From: Vallitalea sp.
GTDB taxonomy: Bacteria > Bacillota > Clostridia > Lachnospirales > Vallitaleaceae
Direction of reading: 5' to 3'
Assembly (NCBI RefSeq): GCF_025211055.1
Contig: NZ_JAOARO010000057.1
Location: forward strand, 62,001 to 126,000
Length of the DNA stretch: 64,000 nt
A program made the translations under genes and the position numbers. Below are positions 17,202-25,895 of this stretch, one piece after another (position 1 is the stretch's first letter; each line of letters starts with the position of its first letter). The notes under the pieces are model-generated. The model was given only the letters and a program-made list of their open reading frames with translations. It was not told the DNA's origin and ran no database searches.

Positions 17202-17465
17202 ACTGACACCTCCTAAATTAGTAAGATAATTTCTGCATCACCCAATCAGTTATTGAAGAAATTATCTTCTATGTTCAACTTAAAATATTACAATTTTTGC
17301 ATAGTCTAAAACTTCTTATTTTCTTACTAGATTTTCTAATAATACGAAGATATCACTATGTACTGCCTATTCAAATATTATCCTTTAAGTTAAACCTTAA
17401 CGCCCAAAGATATATTTTTGCATTATAAATATATCTCTAATAATTTTAATCCCGTACATTGATAA
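17202..17465. other. Intergenic stretch upstream of rnjA
   Basis: No gene is seen. It holds the rnjA ribosome binding site near its upper-coordinate flank; no clear terminator or promoter hexamer pair stands out. Confidence 0.4.
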
Positions 17466-17909
17466 CTATTTACAGTTTTTACAAATACCATAAAATTTTA
17501 CTTTGTGGTCAGTAACTTTAAAGTCATATTTTGCTTCAAAGCCTTCTTCAATAGATTCCATTAAATCGTCTTCTACTTCAATTACTTTGCCACAACTTTC
17601 ACAGATTAAATGATGGTGATGGTGATGGTGATTATCATCATTAAACTTGCCAATTTCATACCTTATAAATCCATCGTCTAAGTTTAATTTATCTATTAAT
17701 TTTAACTCATGCAAGAGTTGTATAGTCCTATATACCGTAGCTAGTCCGATTTCAGGGCATTTCTCCCTTACTATCTCATAAATCTCCTCAGCTGTTAAAT
17801 GATCCCCTTCATTATTTTGAAGTACATCAAGTACCATTCTTCTCTGAGTAGTAAGTTTAAATCCTTTTTCTTTTAATATTCTTTTAAAATCTTCACTGCT
17901 AACAGACAC
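17466..17909 (-). CDS. Fur-family metal-dependent regulator
   Basis: It has 147 residues. A winged helix lies at about residues 10-85 (FKLTTQRRMVLDVLQ, IGLATVYRTIQLL), then the dimer/metal domain. Seven consecutive His residues after DDN are followed by LICESCGKVIEVE, and the protein ends with a second Cys pair (YGICKNCK), giving the CxxC...CxxC structural zinc site. GTG 17909 with GGGGGAA upstream is the start. Fur, Zur and PerR share this fold; the identity of the metal is not decided by the sequence. It stands alone, with about 270 bp of flanking non-coding DNA. Confidence 0.88.
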   Translation of the reverse strand: MSVSSEDFKRILKEKGFKLTTQRRMVLDVLQNNEGDHLTAEEIYEIVREKCPEIGLATVYRTIQLLHELKLIDKLNLDDGFIRYEIGKFNDDNHHHHHHHLICESCGKVIEVEDDLMESIEEGFEAKYDFKVTDHKVKFYGICKNCK

Positions 17910-18075
17910 ATATATTCCCCCAACTTTTTAATATACTTTAATTTTATATAACTATTCATTAAGCATATCTTTCAATAGTATAATTGTAGTTATTTATTAG
18001 TTTAAAATCACTATTAATGTAAAATATAGATAACTCAATTATAAATCTCTACTAACCTTTTGTCAAATTTGGCTC

Positions 18076-18354
18076 TTACATATCTATATCAATATCTTCT
18101 ACTAGTTCCATTAGTTTTTCACTAACTGGTAGAAGCTCATCGTCATCGTCAACTATTTCATAAATTACATCTTCGCCATCTAGGCTAATTGCTTTTAATA
18201 CATAAGCTGTCATATCATCAAGTTCTAACTCTTCTTTTTCAACAGCCAATAAATATGTCTCTTCGTCATATTCTAAAGAACTTAAAATTGCAAATTCCAC
18301 ATCTTCACCAGTCTCTTCAAACGTAAATACAATTGTTTCCACTAAAAAATCCAC
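18076..18354 (-). CDS. DUF1292 protein (YrzB family)
   Basis: A 92-residue, very acidic protein matching the DUF1292/YrzB family: DVEFAILSSLEYDEETYLLA and DGEDVIYEIVDDDDELLPVS. No catalytic motif. In Firmicutes it sits next to ruvX and the ireB homologue (yrzL-yrrK-yrzB), as here. Function unknown. Confidence 0.88.
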   Translation of the reverse strand: MDFLVETIVFTFEETGEDVEFAILSSLEYDEETYLLAVEKEELELDDMTAYVLKAISLDGEDVIYEIVDDDDELLPVSEKLMELVEDIDIDM

Positions 18355-18460
18355 CTTTCAAATTATTACCAATTTTTAATTAGTTTATAATATATATGTT
18401 AACTTATTTTAATTCATTGTTTATTAATAACATTAAGATCAATTCACAAAAAGTATTTTA

Positions 18461-18886
18461 TTAGTTTCGTTGTAAATTGTCAAGATATCCTTGTAAAATA
18501 AAAACAGCTGCCATTTTATCTATGACTTTACTCTGTTTTTTTCTACTTAAATCAGCTTCCAAAAGTGATCTTTTAGCTCCTATTGTGCTTAATCTTTCAT
18601 CCCAAGTTTCTACTGGAATTGAAAATTCCCGCATCAATCTATCTTTAAAATATAAGGTTCTATCTACTCTCTCTCCAGATGTATTATTCATATTTTTAGG
18701 GAGTCCTAATACTATCTTTTCTATATTATACTCATTTATAATATCACCTAATCTTGCAATTGTTGATTTCAGATTATTTTCATCTTTTCTATTTATAGTT
18801 TCTATACCTTGAGCAGTCCAACCGAATGGGTCACTAACTGCTACACCTAATGTTTTACTCCCATAGTCCAAACCTAAAATACGCAT
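18461..18886 (-). CDS. ruvX: Holliday-junction-resolvase-like protein RuvX/YqgF
   Basis: It has 141 residues with an RNase H-like fold: MRILGLDYGSKTLGVAVSDP (first catalytic Asp at 7), VLGLPKNMNNTSGERVDR, and ETWDERLSTIGAKR (Asp/Glu, about 96). The YqgF family acts in 16S rRNA 5' maturation in E. coli and as a junction nuclease in other species. Flanked by yrzB-like and ireB genes. Start ATG 18886. Confidence 0.92.
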   Translation of the reverse strand: MRILGLDYGSKTLGVAVSDPFGWTAQGIETINRKDENNLKSTIARLGDIINEYNIEKIVLGLPKNMNNTSGERVDRTLYFKDRLMREFSIPVETWDERLSTIGAKRSLLEADLSRKKQSKVIDKMAAVFILQGYLDNLQRN

Positions 18887-18939
18887 TTTATCACATCCAA
18901 CTTTTGTTTTCTATTGAATAATTTTCTCTGTAGGATAAT

Positions 18940-18963
18940 AAAAGTGTGCATCTGCACACTTTT
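18940..18963 (-). terminator. Terminator after ireB
   Basis: An 11-bp perfect stem AAAAGTGTGCA with two-base loop is followed on the minus strand by TTTTATTA. It separates ireB from ruvX, so ruvX presumably has its own promoter. Confidence 0.7.
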
Positions 18964-19014
18964 CATCATTGAATAGTATACCTAACTATTTAATTTAACT
19001 TTTATATTATACGA

Positions 19015-19284
19015 CTACTTACAGTTATTGTCTATATAATTTTTTACTAATTCTTCTAATAATTCATCTCTTTCAACTTTACTTATTAAACTTCTAGCAT
19101 TTTTATGGCTAGTGATATAAGTAGGATCACCAGATAAAATGTAACCAACAATTTGATAAATAGGGTTATATCCTTTCTCTGTAAGGGCTTCATATACACT
19201 TACTAAAATTTCTTTTGCATCTTCTGGTTCTTTTTCGAATTTCTTAAAAAATTGAGTACTATTAATGTTTTTCACCCATATCAC
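19015..19284 (-). CDS. ireB: IreB family regulator (YrzL, DUF965)
   Basis: It has 86-89 residues with the signature [20 protein letters not shown], then [20 protein letters not shown]. IreB in Enterococcus is a small substrate of the kinase IreK linked to cephalosporin resistance; in Bacillus it is YrzL. The start is GTG 19284 or, more like relatives, GTG 19275 (MKNINSTQ). Both are preceded by GAGG. A terminator follows. Confidence 0.88.
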   Translation of the reverse strand: MIWVKNINSTQFFKKFEKEPEDAKEILVSVYEALTEKGYNPIYQIVGYILSGDPTYITSHKNARSLISKVERDELLEELVKNYIDNNCK

Positions 19285-19412
19285 ATCCTCACTTAAACAA
19301 TTCTTCTATAATCTAGCCTTTTGGTTTTATATTCCTTTTACTATATATTAATATATATGTAAGTAAAATACAATTAAAATTTGCCTTGTAATATTATTTT
19401 AATGTTAATTTA

Positions 19413-20714
19413 TTATATGCTTCCAACTAGAATATCATTTTGGATTTTTATAATCATTGTTGATAACTGTAAATTTCTAATATTACTGTCACTGAAAACT
19501 TTTACTTTTATATAATTATCAGTAAATCCATAGTAACACTTTTTCCCATCTATTATGGATTCTTCTTCAAACAGTACATCAACCTCTTTATTAATAAAGC
19601 TATTTAAAAACTCTTCTCTTATTTTACTTTGAACATTAGTCAAACTATGACTTCTCTCAGCTTTTACTCTAGGGTCTATTTGGTCATCTCTAGCAGCAGC
19701 TGGAGTACCTTCTCTCATAGAGTATTTAAAAACATGTATTCCACTAAACCTTATCTTTCTAATAAAATCTAATGTAGCATTAAATTCCTCATCTGTCTCC
19801 CCTGGAAAACCAACTATAATATCAGTTGTTATTGAAGGGTTTTCATAAGCTTTTCTTATAATCTCTACTTTGTTATTATAAATCTCAGTAGTATATTTCC
19901 TATTCATTCTTTTTAAGGTAGCATCACAGCCACTTTGGAGTGATAAATGGAAATGTGGACATATTTTATTTAATTTTGATAGTTGGGCAATAAATTCCTC
20001 TGTAATCAAATTAGGTTCTAATGAACCTAGTCTAATCCTTAATATTCCGTCTATCTCATTCAACCTCATCAAAAGTTCAATTAATGATGTGTTAGTTAAG
20101 TCTTTTCCATATGAAGCAATGTGTATACCTGTTAAGACGATTTCATGATATCCATTACTTGCTAAAGTATTAACTTCTTTTATAACACTGCGCATCTCTC
20201 TGCTTCTTATTCTTCCTCTTGTATATGGAATAATACAATATGAACAAAATTGATTACAGCCATCTTGTATCTTAATATAGGCTCTTGTTTTATCATTAAC
20301 CTTTGTAATCAAAATATCCTCGTATTCAGTTGTTTTTCCAATATCCTCGACTACATTTATTTTATTGCCCTCATGGATATATTCTTCTACTAAATCAACT
20401 ATTTTATTTTTATTATTACTACCGATCACTAAATCTATATTGTTATCTTTTATCAACTTGTCTTTTGCTATCTGAGCATAGCATCCTACTGCCACAATAA
20501 TAGCTTCTTCGTTATTATGTTTTGCCTTTGATAACATTTGTCTTGATTTTTTATCAGCAACATTAGTGACAGTACATGTATTAACAACATATATATCAGC
20601 AATATCTCTAAAATCTACTATTTGATATCCGGATTCTTCAAACAATTCTTCCATAGCTTCAGTCTCATACTGATTAACTTTACAACCTAAAGTATGGAAA
20701 GCAACTTTTTTCAT
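19413..20714 (-). CDS. mtaB: tRNA t6A37 methylthiotransferase
   Basis: A radical SAM enzyme of 433 residues. The N-terminal UPF0004 domain has the Cys in TLGCKVNQYE, VVNTCTVTN and VAVGCYAQ for the second 4Fe-4S cluster. The radical SAM motif is CNQFCSYC (about 149-156) followed by IIPYTRGRIRSR. A TRAM domain ends the protein (DVLFEEESI...VKVFSD). It converts t6A37 to ms2t6A37 in tRNAs reading ANN codons. Start ATG 20714 behind GTGAGG. Confidence 0.93.
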   Translation of the reverse strand: MKKVAFHTLGCKVNQYETEAMEELFEESGYQIVDFRDIADIYVVNTCTVTNVADKKSRQMLSKAKHNNEEAIIVAVGCYAQIAKDKLIKDNNIDLVIGSNNKNKIVDLVEEYIHEGNKINVVEDIGKTTEYEDILITKVNDKTRAYIKIQDGCNQFCSYCIIPYTRGRIRSREMRSVIKEVNTLASNGYHEIVLTGIHIASYGKDLTNTSLIELLMRLNEIDGILRIRLGSLEPNLITEEFIAQLSKLNKICPHFHLSLQSGCDATLKRMNRKYTTEIYNNKVEIIRKAYENPSITTDIIVGFPGETDEEFNATLDFIRKIRFSGIHVFKYSMREGTPAAARDDQIDPRVKAERSHSLTNVQSKIREEFLNSFINKEVDVLFEEESIIDGKKCYYGFTDNYIKVKVFSDSNIRNLQLSTMIIKIQNDILVGSI

Positions 20715-20813
20715 ATTAATACCTCACAATAATAATTTATTTTTTTGTATATTATTTCAGTAGTTTAACAAAAAGCACCTAATATAGTTTACTTTTTTTG
20801 GTAATTTTAGTTA

Positions 20814-20842
20814 TTGACTTATTCCTTATAAAAGGTTAGTAT
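20814..20842 (+). promoter_or_regulatory. Promoter of the HPr-like gene
   Basis: TTGACT (20814-20819) and TAGTAT (20837-20842) are 17 bp apart and lie about 45 bp before the ribosome binding site of the gene at 20891. Confidence 0.5.
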
Positions 20843-20890
20843 ATTGATGTATTCAATTATTAAAAAAACACTTTTAAGGGGGTCAATTAC

Positions 20891-21124
20891 ATGAAAACAG
20901 TTAAAGTAACATTAAATTCAATCGATAAAGTTAAAAATTTTGTAAATGCAATCAGTAAATTTGATTCTGATTTTGATTTAGTTTCTGGTCGCTACGTTAT
21001 TGATGCAAAATCAATCATGGGTATCTTTAGTTTAGATTTAAGTAAACCAATTGAATTAACAGTACATGATGATGATGCATTCAATGAAGTTGCTGGCACT
21101 TTAGAAGAATTCATCGTTGAATAA
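20891..21124 (+). CDS. HPr-like protein lacking the catalytic histidine (Crh-like)
   Basis: A 77-residue protein with the HPr fold, seen best in SKFDSDFDLVSGRYVIDAKS and IMGIFSLDLSKPIELTVHDD. The region normally reading GxHARPA (His-15) is NSIDKVKNFVN, so it cannot take part in PTS phosphotransfer at that site. The Ser-46 context KSIMG is kept. This combination is like Crh of Bacillus, a catabolite-control cofactor phosphorylated on Ser-46 by HPr kinase. The Ser phosphorylation is inference. It has its own promoter and a terminator. Divergent from mtaB. AGGGGG precedes ATG. Confidence 0.8.
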   Translation: MKTVKVTLNSIDKVKNFVNAISKFDSDFDLVSGRYVIDAKSIMGIFSLDLSKPIELTVHDDDAFNEVAGTLEEFIVE

Positions 21125-21173
21125 TTATCAATTTCATGTTTATGAAATACTAATATGGATTAAACCATATTAT

Positions 21174-21199
21174 AAAAATCCACTTGTCAGTGGATTTTT
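21174..21199 (+). terminator. Terminator after HPr-like gene
   Basis: AAAAATCCAC and GTGGATTTTT form a 10-bp stem around a six-base loop; T tracts on both sides may serve the convergent thiI gene as well. Confidence 0.75.
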
Positions 21200-21231
21200 G
21201 TTATAATCCTATCTATAATTTATAACTATCC

Positions 21232-22428
21232 TTACTCTTCCTCATCTGGCTTAATTTTAACAAGTTCTACGTTATTAATTGCTTCTTCAATCATTTCATC
21301 GATTTTTTCTAATCTTCTTTCAGATCTTATAATCGATTTTAATGAAGGTTTTGTTACTGGATGTTTAGCAACAAATATAGTACAACAATCTTCATATGGC
21401 AAAATTGAAGTTTCATAAGTATCAATCTTTTCACTTATCTCAACTATTTCTTGCTTATCAAAACCTATGAGAGGTCTGAATACTGGCATATTACAAACAG
21501 AATTAGTAGCATTAAGACTTTGAATTGTTTGTGACGCTACTTGCCCTATACTTTCACCAGTAACCAATGCTAGTGCTCCATGTTTTTCTGCTAATCTTTC
21601 AGCTATTATCATCATTATTCTACGCATAATTATTGTTAATTGTTCATGAGGACATTGCTCATAGATATATAGTTGAATATCTGTAAACGGTACAACATTA
21701 AGATTAATCCTACCTGAATATCTTGAAACAATCTTGGCTAAATCAATTACTTTCTGCTTAGCACGTTCACTAGTATATGGATGACTATGATAATATACTG
21801 CATCTAATTTAACTCCTCTTTTAGCTACTAGATAACCTGCTACAGGTGAATCAATCCCTCCTGATAACATAAGCATAGCTTTACCATTAGAACCAACTGG
21901 CATACCACCTAAACCTTTAATAATCTTAGAATAAATATATGCTCTACTTCTTATTTCAACCCATACTTTTACGTCTGGTTTTTTTACATCAACTTTCAAT
22001 TCAGGTATATGGTCAAGTAAATATGCTCCGACTTCACAAGCTATTTCCATTGAATTAAGAGGGTATCTCTTATCAGCTCTTCTTGATTCAACTTTAAAAG
22101 TAAAATTCAAGTCTTCATATTCATCTTTCATGTACATTAGTGCTGCTTCTTTTACTGCTTCAAAATCCATATCCTCAAGAACAATTACTGGACAAATTCC
22201 AACAAGACCAAATATCCTTGATAATCTTTCAACTACTTCATCGTAATCATAATCAGAAAATGGTTCAATAAAAATTCTTCCTTGCTCTTTACTAACTTTG
22301 AAATCCCCACATGGTTTAATCGCTCTACGGATATGATCTGCAAGTATATTTTCAAATATATACCTATTTTTACCTTTAATTGCAATTTCACCATATTTAA
22401 CTAGAAAAGCTTTCTTTAAATTACTCAT
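21232..22428 (-). CDS. thiI: tRNA 4-thiouridine synthase
   Basis: It has 398 residues. The N-terminal ferredoxin-like and THUMP domains (about 1-165) precede the PP-loop ATP pyrophosphatase, whose signature is LSGGIDSPVAGYLVAKRG (about 183-200). It ends without the rhodanese domain found in E. coli ThiI, as usual in Firmicutes. It makes s4U8 in tRNA and may feed thiazole synthesis. It takes sulfur from the cysteine desulfurase encoded 47 bp upstream. Cys in YEDCCTIFVAKHP is a candidate for sulfur handling. Confidence 0.93.
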   Translation of the reverse strand: MSNLKKAFLVKYGEIAIKGKNRYIFENILADHIRRAIKPCGDFKVSKEQGRIFIEPFSDYDYDEVVERLSRIFGLVGICPVIVLEDMDFEAVKEAALMYMKDEYEDLNFTFKVESRRADKRYPLNSMEIACEVGAYLLDHIPELKVDVKKPDVKVWVEIRSRAYIYSKIIKGLGGMPVGSNGKAMLMLSGGIDSPVAGYLVAKRGVKLDAVYYHSHPYTSERAKQKVIDLAKIVSRYSGRINLNVVPFTDIQLYIYEQCPHEQLTIIMRRIMMIIAERLAEKHGALALVTGESIGQVASQTIQSLNATNSVCNMPVFRPLIGFDKQEIVEISEKIDTYETSILPYEDCCTIFVAKHPVTKPSLKSIIRSERRLEKIDEMIEEAINNVELVKIKPDEEE

Positions 22429-22475
22429 TATTTAATCCAATCCTTCCAAAATACGTAATCTTTAACATCATTCAT

Positions 22476-23633
22476 CTAATGTCTAACAAACTTTCTTAAT
22501 AATGGTACTACAATCTCTAATTCATCTACGCACTTATCTAATTCCTCTATAGTATTGTTAATACAAAAACTAAATCTCACTGTGGATAGCGCTTCTTCAT
22601 TATTTAATCCTATTCCCTGTAAAGGACCTAATTTAGAAGGTTTATTAGATGAACATGCAGAACCTGTGGATACAAATATATCTTTTTCTTCTAGGCTATG
22701 AAGTAATACCTCGCCTCTTACTTTATTGAATCTTATACTTAATATATGTGGAGCACCTTTATCTACATCTATTCCATTGATAAGAGTATCTGCTATTTCG
22801 TTAATAATCCTACCTGCTAAATGTCTTTTTAATTTATATAAATGTTCTATATTGGAATCTAAGTTATCATACATCATCTTTGCAGCAACACCAATAGCTG
22901 CAATTCCTGGTACATTCTCTGTTCCAGACCTTATACCATTTTGCTGATATCCACCATATATGATAGGGCTTATCTTAATATTATCATTGATATAAATAAC
23001 TCCTACTCCCTTTGGAGCATGGAATTTATGTCCACTTATACTTACTAAATCAATATTCCATTTTTTAGGATATATATTTAATTTCCCAAAAGATTGTATA
23101 GCATCTACATGAAAAATAGTGTTTTTATTCTTCGATTTAATTACCTTTCCAATCACATCTATAGGCATTATTGTACTGATCTCATTATTAACATGCATTA
23201 TTGATACTAAAATAGTATCTTCACGTATGCTGTCTCGTAATTGTTTCAAATCAATAAGTCCATTACTATCAACTGGCAATACTGTTATCTCATAATCATT
23301 ATCCCCCAGATAATTTATTGTATTCTTAACTGAAGAATGTTCTATTGTTGTAGTTATTATATGCTTACCTGATCTTCTATACGCCTTTGCTACACCAAGT
23401 ATTGCTAGATTATTGGATTCTGTTCCACCAGATGTAAAATAGATTTCCTTTTGATTTACTTTCAATATTTTAGAAAATATATCTTTTGACTTAATAATAT
23501 ATTTTTCAGCTTCAAATCCTTTTTTGTGTAAAGACGAAGGATTGCCATAATCTTCTCTAAAGACTTTACACATTTCTTCTATAACAACTTCAAATGGTTT
23601 TGTAGTAGCCCCGTTGTCCAAATATATTTCCAT
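22476..23633 (-). CDS. Cysteine desulfurase (NifS/IscS family)
   Basis: A PLP enzyme of about 385 residues. Start ATG 23633 is preferred because AAAGGA lies about 10 bases upstream and relatives begin MEIYLDNGATT. PLP-binding Lys in VSISGHKFHAPKG, and the active-site Cys in STGSACSSNKPSKLG. It removes sulfur from cysteine as a protein-bound persulfide. The neighbour thiI indicates supply of sulfur for tRNA 4-thiouridine, as for NifZ in Bacillus. No IscU/NifU gene is nearby. Confidence 0.92.
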   Translation of the reverse strand: MEIYLDNGATTKPFEVVIEEMCKVFREDYGNPSSLHKKGFEAEKYIIKSKDIFSKILKVNQKEIYFTSGGTESNNLAILGVAKAYRRSGKHIITTTIEHSSVKNTINYLGDNDYEITVLPVDSNGLIDLKQLRDSIREDTILVSIMHVNNEISTIMPIDVIGKVIKSKNKNTIFHVDAIQSFGKLNIYPKKWNIDLVSISGHKFHAPKGVGVIYINDNIKISPIIYGGYQQNGIRSGTENVPGIAAIGVAAKMMYDNLDSNIEHLYKLKRHLAGRIINEIADTLINGIDVDKGAPHILSIRFNKVRGEVLLHSLEEKDIFVSTGSACSSNKPSKLGPLQGIGLNNEEALSTVRFSFCINNTIEELDKCVDELEIVVPLLRKFVRH

Positions 23634-23708
23634 TCTAAGGCATCCTTTCAATAATAGTCTAATTTATATGAAATACTTTGTAATATAAAAACATAAGAAA
23701 GATATACT

Positions 23709-23731
23709 ATATTAAACTTAGTGTTTAATAT
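23709..23731 (-). terminator. Hairpin after cheY
   Basis: ATATTAAAC and GTTTAATAT form a 9-bp stem; the minus strand continues with an AT-rich tract. Moderate evidence only. Confidence 0.45.
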
Positions 23732-23772
23732 AATATATCTTGCCCAAAACTTCTCCTAAACTATAGTCTTCA

Positions 23773-24138
23773 CTATTTTTTAATAACATTTTCTATAGCT
23801 TGTACTACTCTTGATTTTTGGAAAGGTTTCACAATAAAATCTTTCGCTCCATTTTTAATCGCTTCTATAACCATAGGTTGTTGACCCATAGCTGAACACA
23901 TAATTACTTTTGAATTAGGACTTACCTTAAGTATTTCAGGAAGTGCAGTTACTCCATCCATTTCAGGCATTGTGATATCAAGAGTAATTACATCTGGTTG
24001 TAATTCTTTTGCCTTCGTTATTGCCTCTTTTCCGTTATTAGCTTCTCCACAAATATCATAATCTTCTTCTGATAACATTTTCTTTAATACAGTTCTCATG
24101 AAAATTGCATCATCAACGATTAATACTCTTAATGCCAT
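23773..24138 (-). CDS. cheY: CheY-like single-domain response regulator
   Basis: The product is 121 residues from ATG 24138, preceded by GAGGAGG inside the end of rsmE. It is a receiver only: acidic pair in VLIVDDAIFMRT, phospho-acceptor Asp in DVITLDITMPEMDG (about 54), Thr/Ser in IMCSAMGQ and Lys in FIVKPFQ. It matches the CheY of Firmicutes, which binds the flagellar switch. No other chemotaxis gene is in the window; it is translationally coupled to rsmE. A role other than motility is possible. Confidence 0.85.
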   Translation of the reverse strand: MALRVLIVDDAIFMRTVLKKMLSEEDYDICGEANNGKEAITKAKELQPDVITLDITMPEMDGVTALPEILKVSPNSKVIMCSAMGQQPMVIEAIKNGAKDFIVKPFQKSRVVQAIENVIKK

Positions 24139-24139
24139 A

Positions 24140-24877
24140 CTATTCCTCCTCAAGTTGAAACATTAGTAATGATAATATAGCTAAACCTGCTGTTTCTGTC
24201 CTTAGTATTCTTTTTCCTAGTGTTATGATAATAGCCTCACTACTCTTAGCCTCTTCTATTTCATTTAGACTAAATCCTCCCTCAGGACCTATAAATACTC
24301 CAATCCTCTTACAGTCTAGATTGTTTATAAATTCTTTGGTTTCTGTTATATTATTCGCATTTTCATAAGGGACAATAATTGTATCCAGTTGCTTTGAATA
24401 TTCTATTGCTTCTTCAAAATTCATTATTTCATTTACTACTGGAATAATACCTCTCTTTGACTGCTTGGCTGCAGACTGAGCTACCTTATTCCATCTAGCT
24501 AATTTTTTCGTCCCATTTTGTTTATTTATTTTAACAACGCTTCTTTCAGTAATAACAGGAATTATTTCATATACCCCTAGCTCTACTGCTTTCTGCACAA
24601 TTAATTCCATTTTAGCTTGTTTTGGCAAAGCTTGAAAAAGGTAAATTTTTGTTTTTAGTTCAGTAATTGATTGTTTTTTAGTGACAATTTTTGTATTTAT
24701 ATATTCATCTTCAATATTATTAATTATACAATAATAGTCATTACTATGTCCATCACAAATTATAATTTCGTCATTTTTATTCATTCTAAGTACATTTTTG
24801 ATATGTTTTACGTCTCCACCAACAATACTAATCTCGTCTTCAATAATTTGGTTAGGCTCTACAAAAAATCTATGCAT
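24140..24877 (-). CDS. rsmE: 16S rRNA m3U1498 methyltransferase
   Basis: It has 245 residues, SPOUT class. N-terminal PUA-like segment (about 1-70), then the knotted SAM domain with VFIGPEGGFSLNEIEEAKSS and LGKRILRTETAGLA. Methylates U1498 of 16S rRNA. Follows prmA by 27 bp and overlaps the regulatory region of cheY. Start ATG 24877. Confidence 0.93.
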   Translation of the reverse strand: MHRFFVEPNQIIEDEISIVGGDVKHIKNVLRMNKNDEIIICDGHSNDYYCIINNIEDEYINTKIVTKKQSITELKTKIYLFQALPKQAKMELIVQKAVELGVYEIIPVITERSVVKINKQNGTKKLARWNKVAQSAAKQSKRGIIPVVNEIMNFEEAIEYSKQLDTIIVPYENANNITETKEFINNLDCKRIGVFIGPEGGFSLNEIEEAKSSEAIIITLGKRILRTETAGLAILSLLMFQLEEE

Positions 24878-24904
24878 ATAAAACCTCTATCCTTTCAAAA
24901 GCAC

Positions 24905-25840
24905 TTATGAAATAGGTCTAGCAACAATAGCCGCCCATTCTCCCATCCTCTTAATCTCTAGTATATCAAACCCATTAGTTAATAACGCATCCTTAACATC
25001 TTTTACTCTATCTAATATAATTCCAGAGGATATAAAAATACCGTTAGGAATTAAGTATTTAGATACACCTTTTGCTAATATCATTATTATATCTGCCATA
25101 ATGTTAGCTACAACCATATTAGCTTTAATGTCAACCATTTCTAGTAAATCACCGTTAAGTACATTAACCTTGCTATCTACCTTGTTAGTAACAACATTTT
25201 CTTTGGTAGCTTTGACTGCATTTTTATCAAGATCAATACATGTCACTTCTTTAGCTCCTAATTTGGCGGCCGTAATTCCTAATATTCCACTTCCACAACC
25301 TACATCAATTACTAGATCATCCTTTGATAAATATTTATTAATCATACTGACACACATGGAAGTGGTCTCATGTGTACCTGAACCAAATGCCATACCTGGA
25401 TCAATTTCTATTATAACATCATCATGCATTTTCTCTGAATACTTTTCCCAAGTTGGTTTTATAATTATATTATTATCTATCTTAAAAGGCTTATAATACT
25501 TTTTCCAATTATTCGCCCAATCCTCATCATCTATGATAGTTAACTCAATCTTGGTTGTACCAACTTCCAGATATTTACCAATATCTTTGATTTTAGCTTT
25601 TATTTTATCTACTTTTTCAGTAACATTCTCTTGTTCTGATAAATAAAATCTAATAAAAGTATCTCTGTTATTATCAATAACCCCATCTTCAATATAATCT
25701 ACGATTATTTCTTCCATATCTTCCTTTGATAGAGTATTATCAACTACTTCTATACCTTGTATTCCCTGTTCAGTAAGCATATAGCTTACAGCTTCTATGG
25801 CTTCATCATTGATATAGACTTTACACTGGGTCCATTTCAA
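24905..25840 (-). CDS. prmA: Ribosomal protein L11 methyltransferase
   Basis: About 311 residues. TTG 25840 (giving MKWTQCKVYI) is preferred over ATG 25852 because AAAGGA lies directly against that ATG and relatives begin with this motif. SAM site LVIDVGCGSGILGITAAKLG (about 168-187), MVVANIMADII near the active site, and IDPGMAFGSGTHETT. It trimethylates L11. Lies between dnaJ and rsmE, the common order. Confidence 0.92.
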   Translation of the reverse strand: MKWTQCKVYINDEAIEAVSYMLTEQGIQGIEVVDNTLSKEDMEEIIVDYIEDGVIDNNRDTFIRFYLSEQENVTEKVDKIKAKIKDIGKYLEVGTTKIELTIIDDEDWANNWKKYYKPFKIDNNIIIKPTWEKYSEKMHDDVIIEIDPGMAFGSGTHETTSMCVSMINKYLSKDDLVIDVGCGSGILGITAAKLGAKEVTCIDLDKNAVKATKENVVTNKVDSKVNVLNGDLLEMVDIKANMVVANIMADIIMILAKGVSKYLIPNGIFISSGIILDRVKDVKDALLTNGFDILEIKRMGEWAAIVARPIS

Positions 25841-25895
25841 TATATTACACATCCTTTTAGCATACTATAATATTTTTACTTATGTAGCCTATAAT

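Noticed and set aside
25841-25852. ATG 25852 as the start of prmA
   Set aside because: The only ribosome binding site abuts this ATG; TTG 25840 has correct spacing and gives the family N-terminus.
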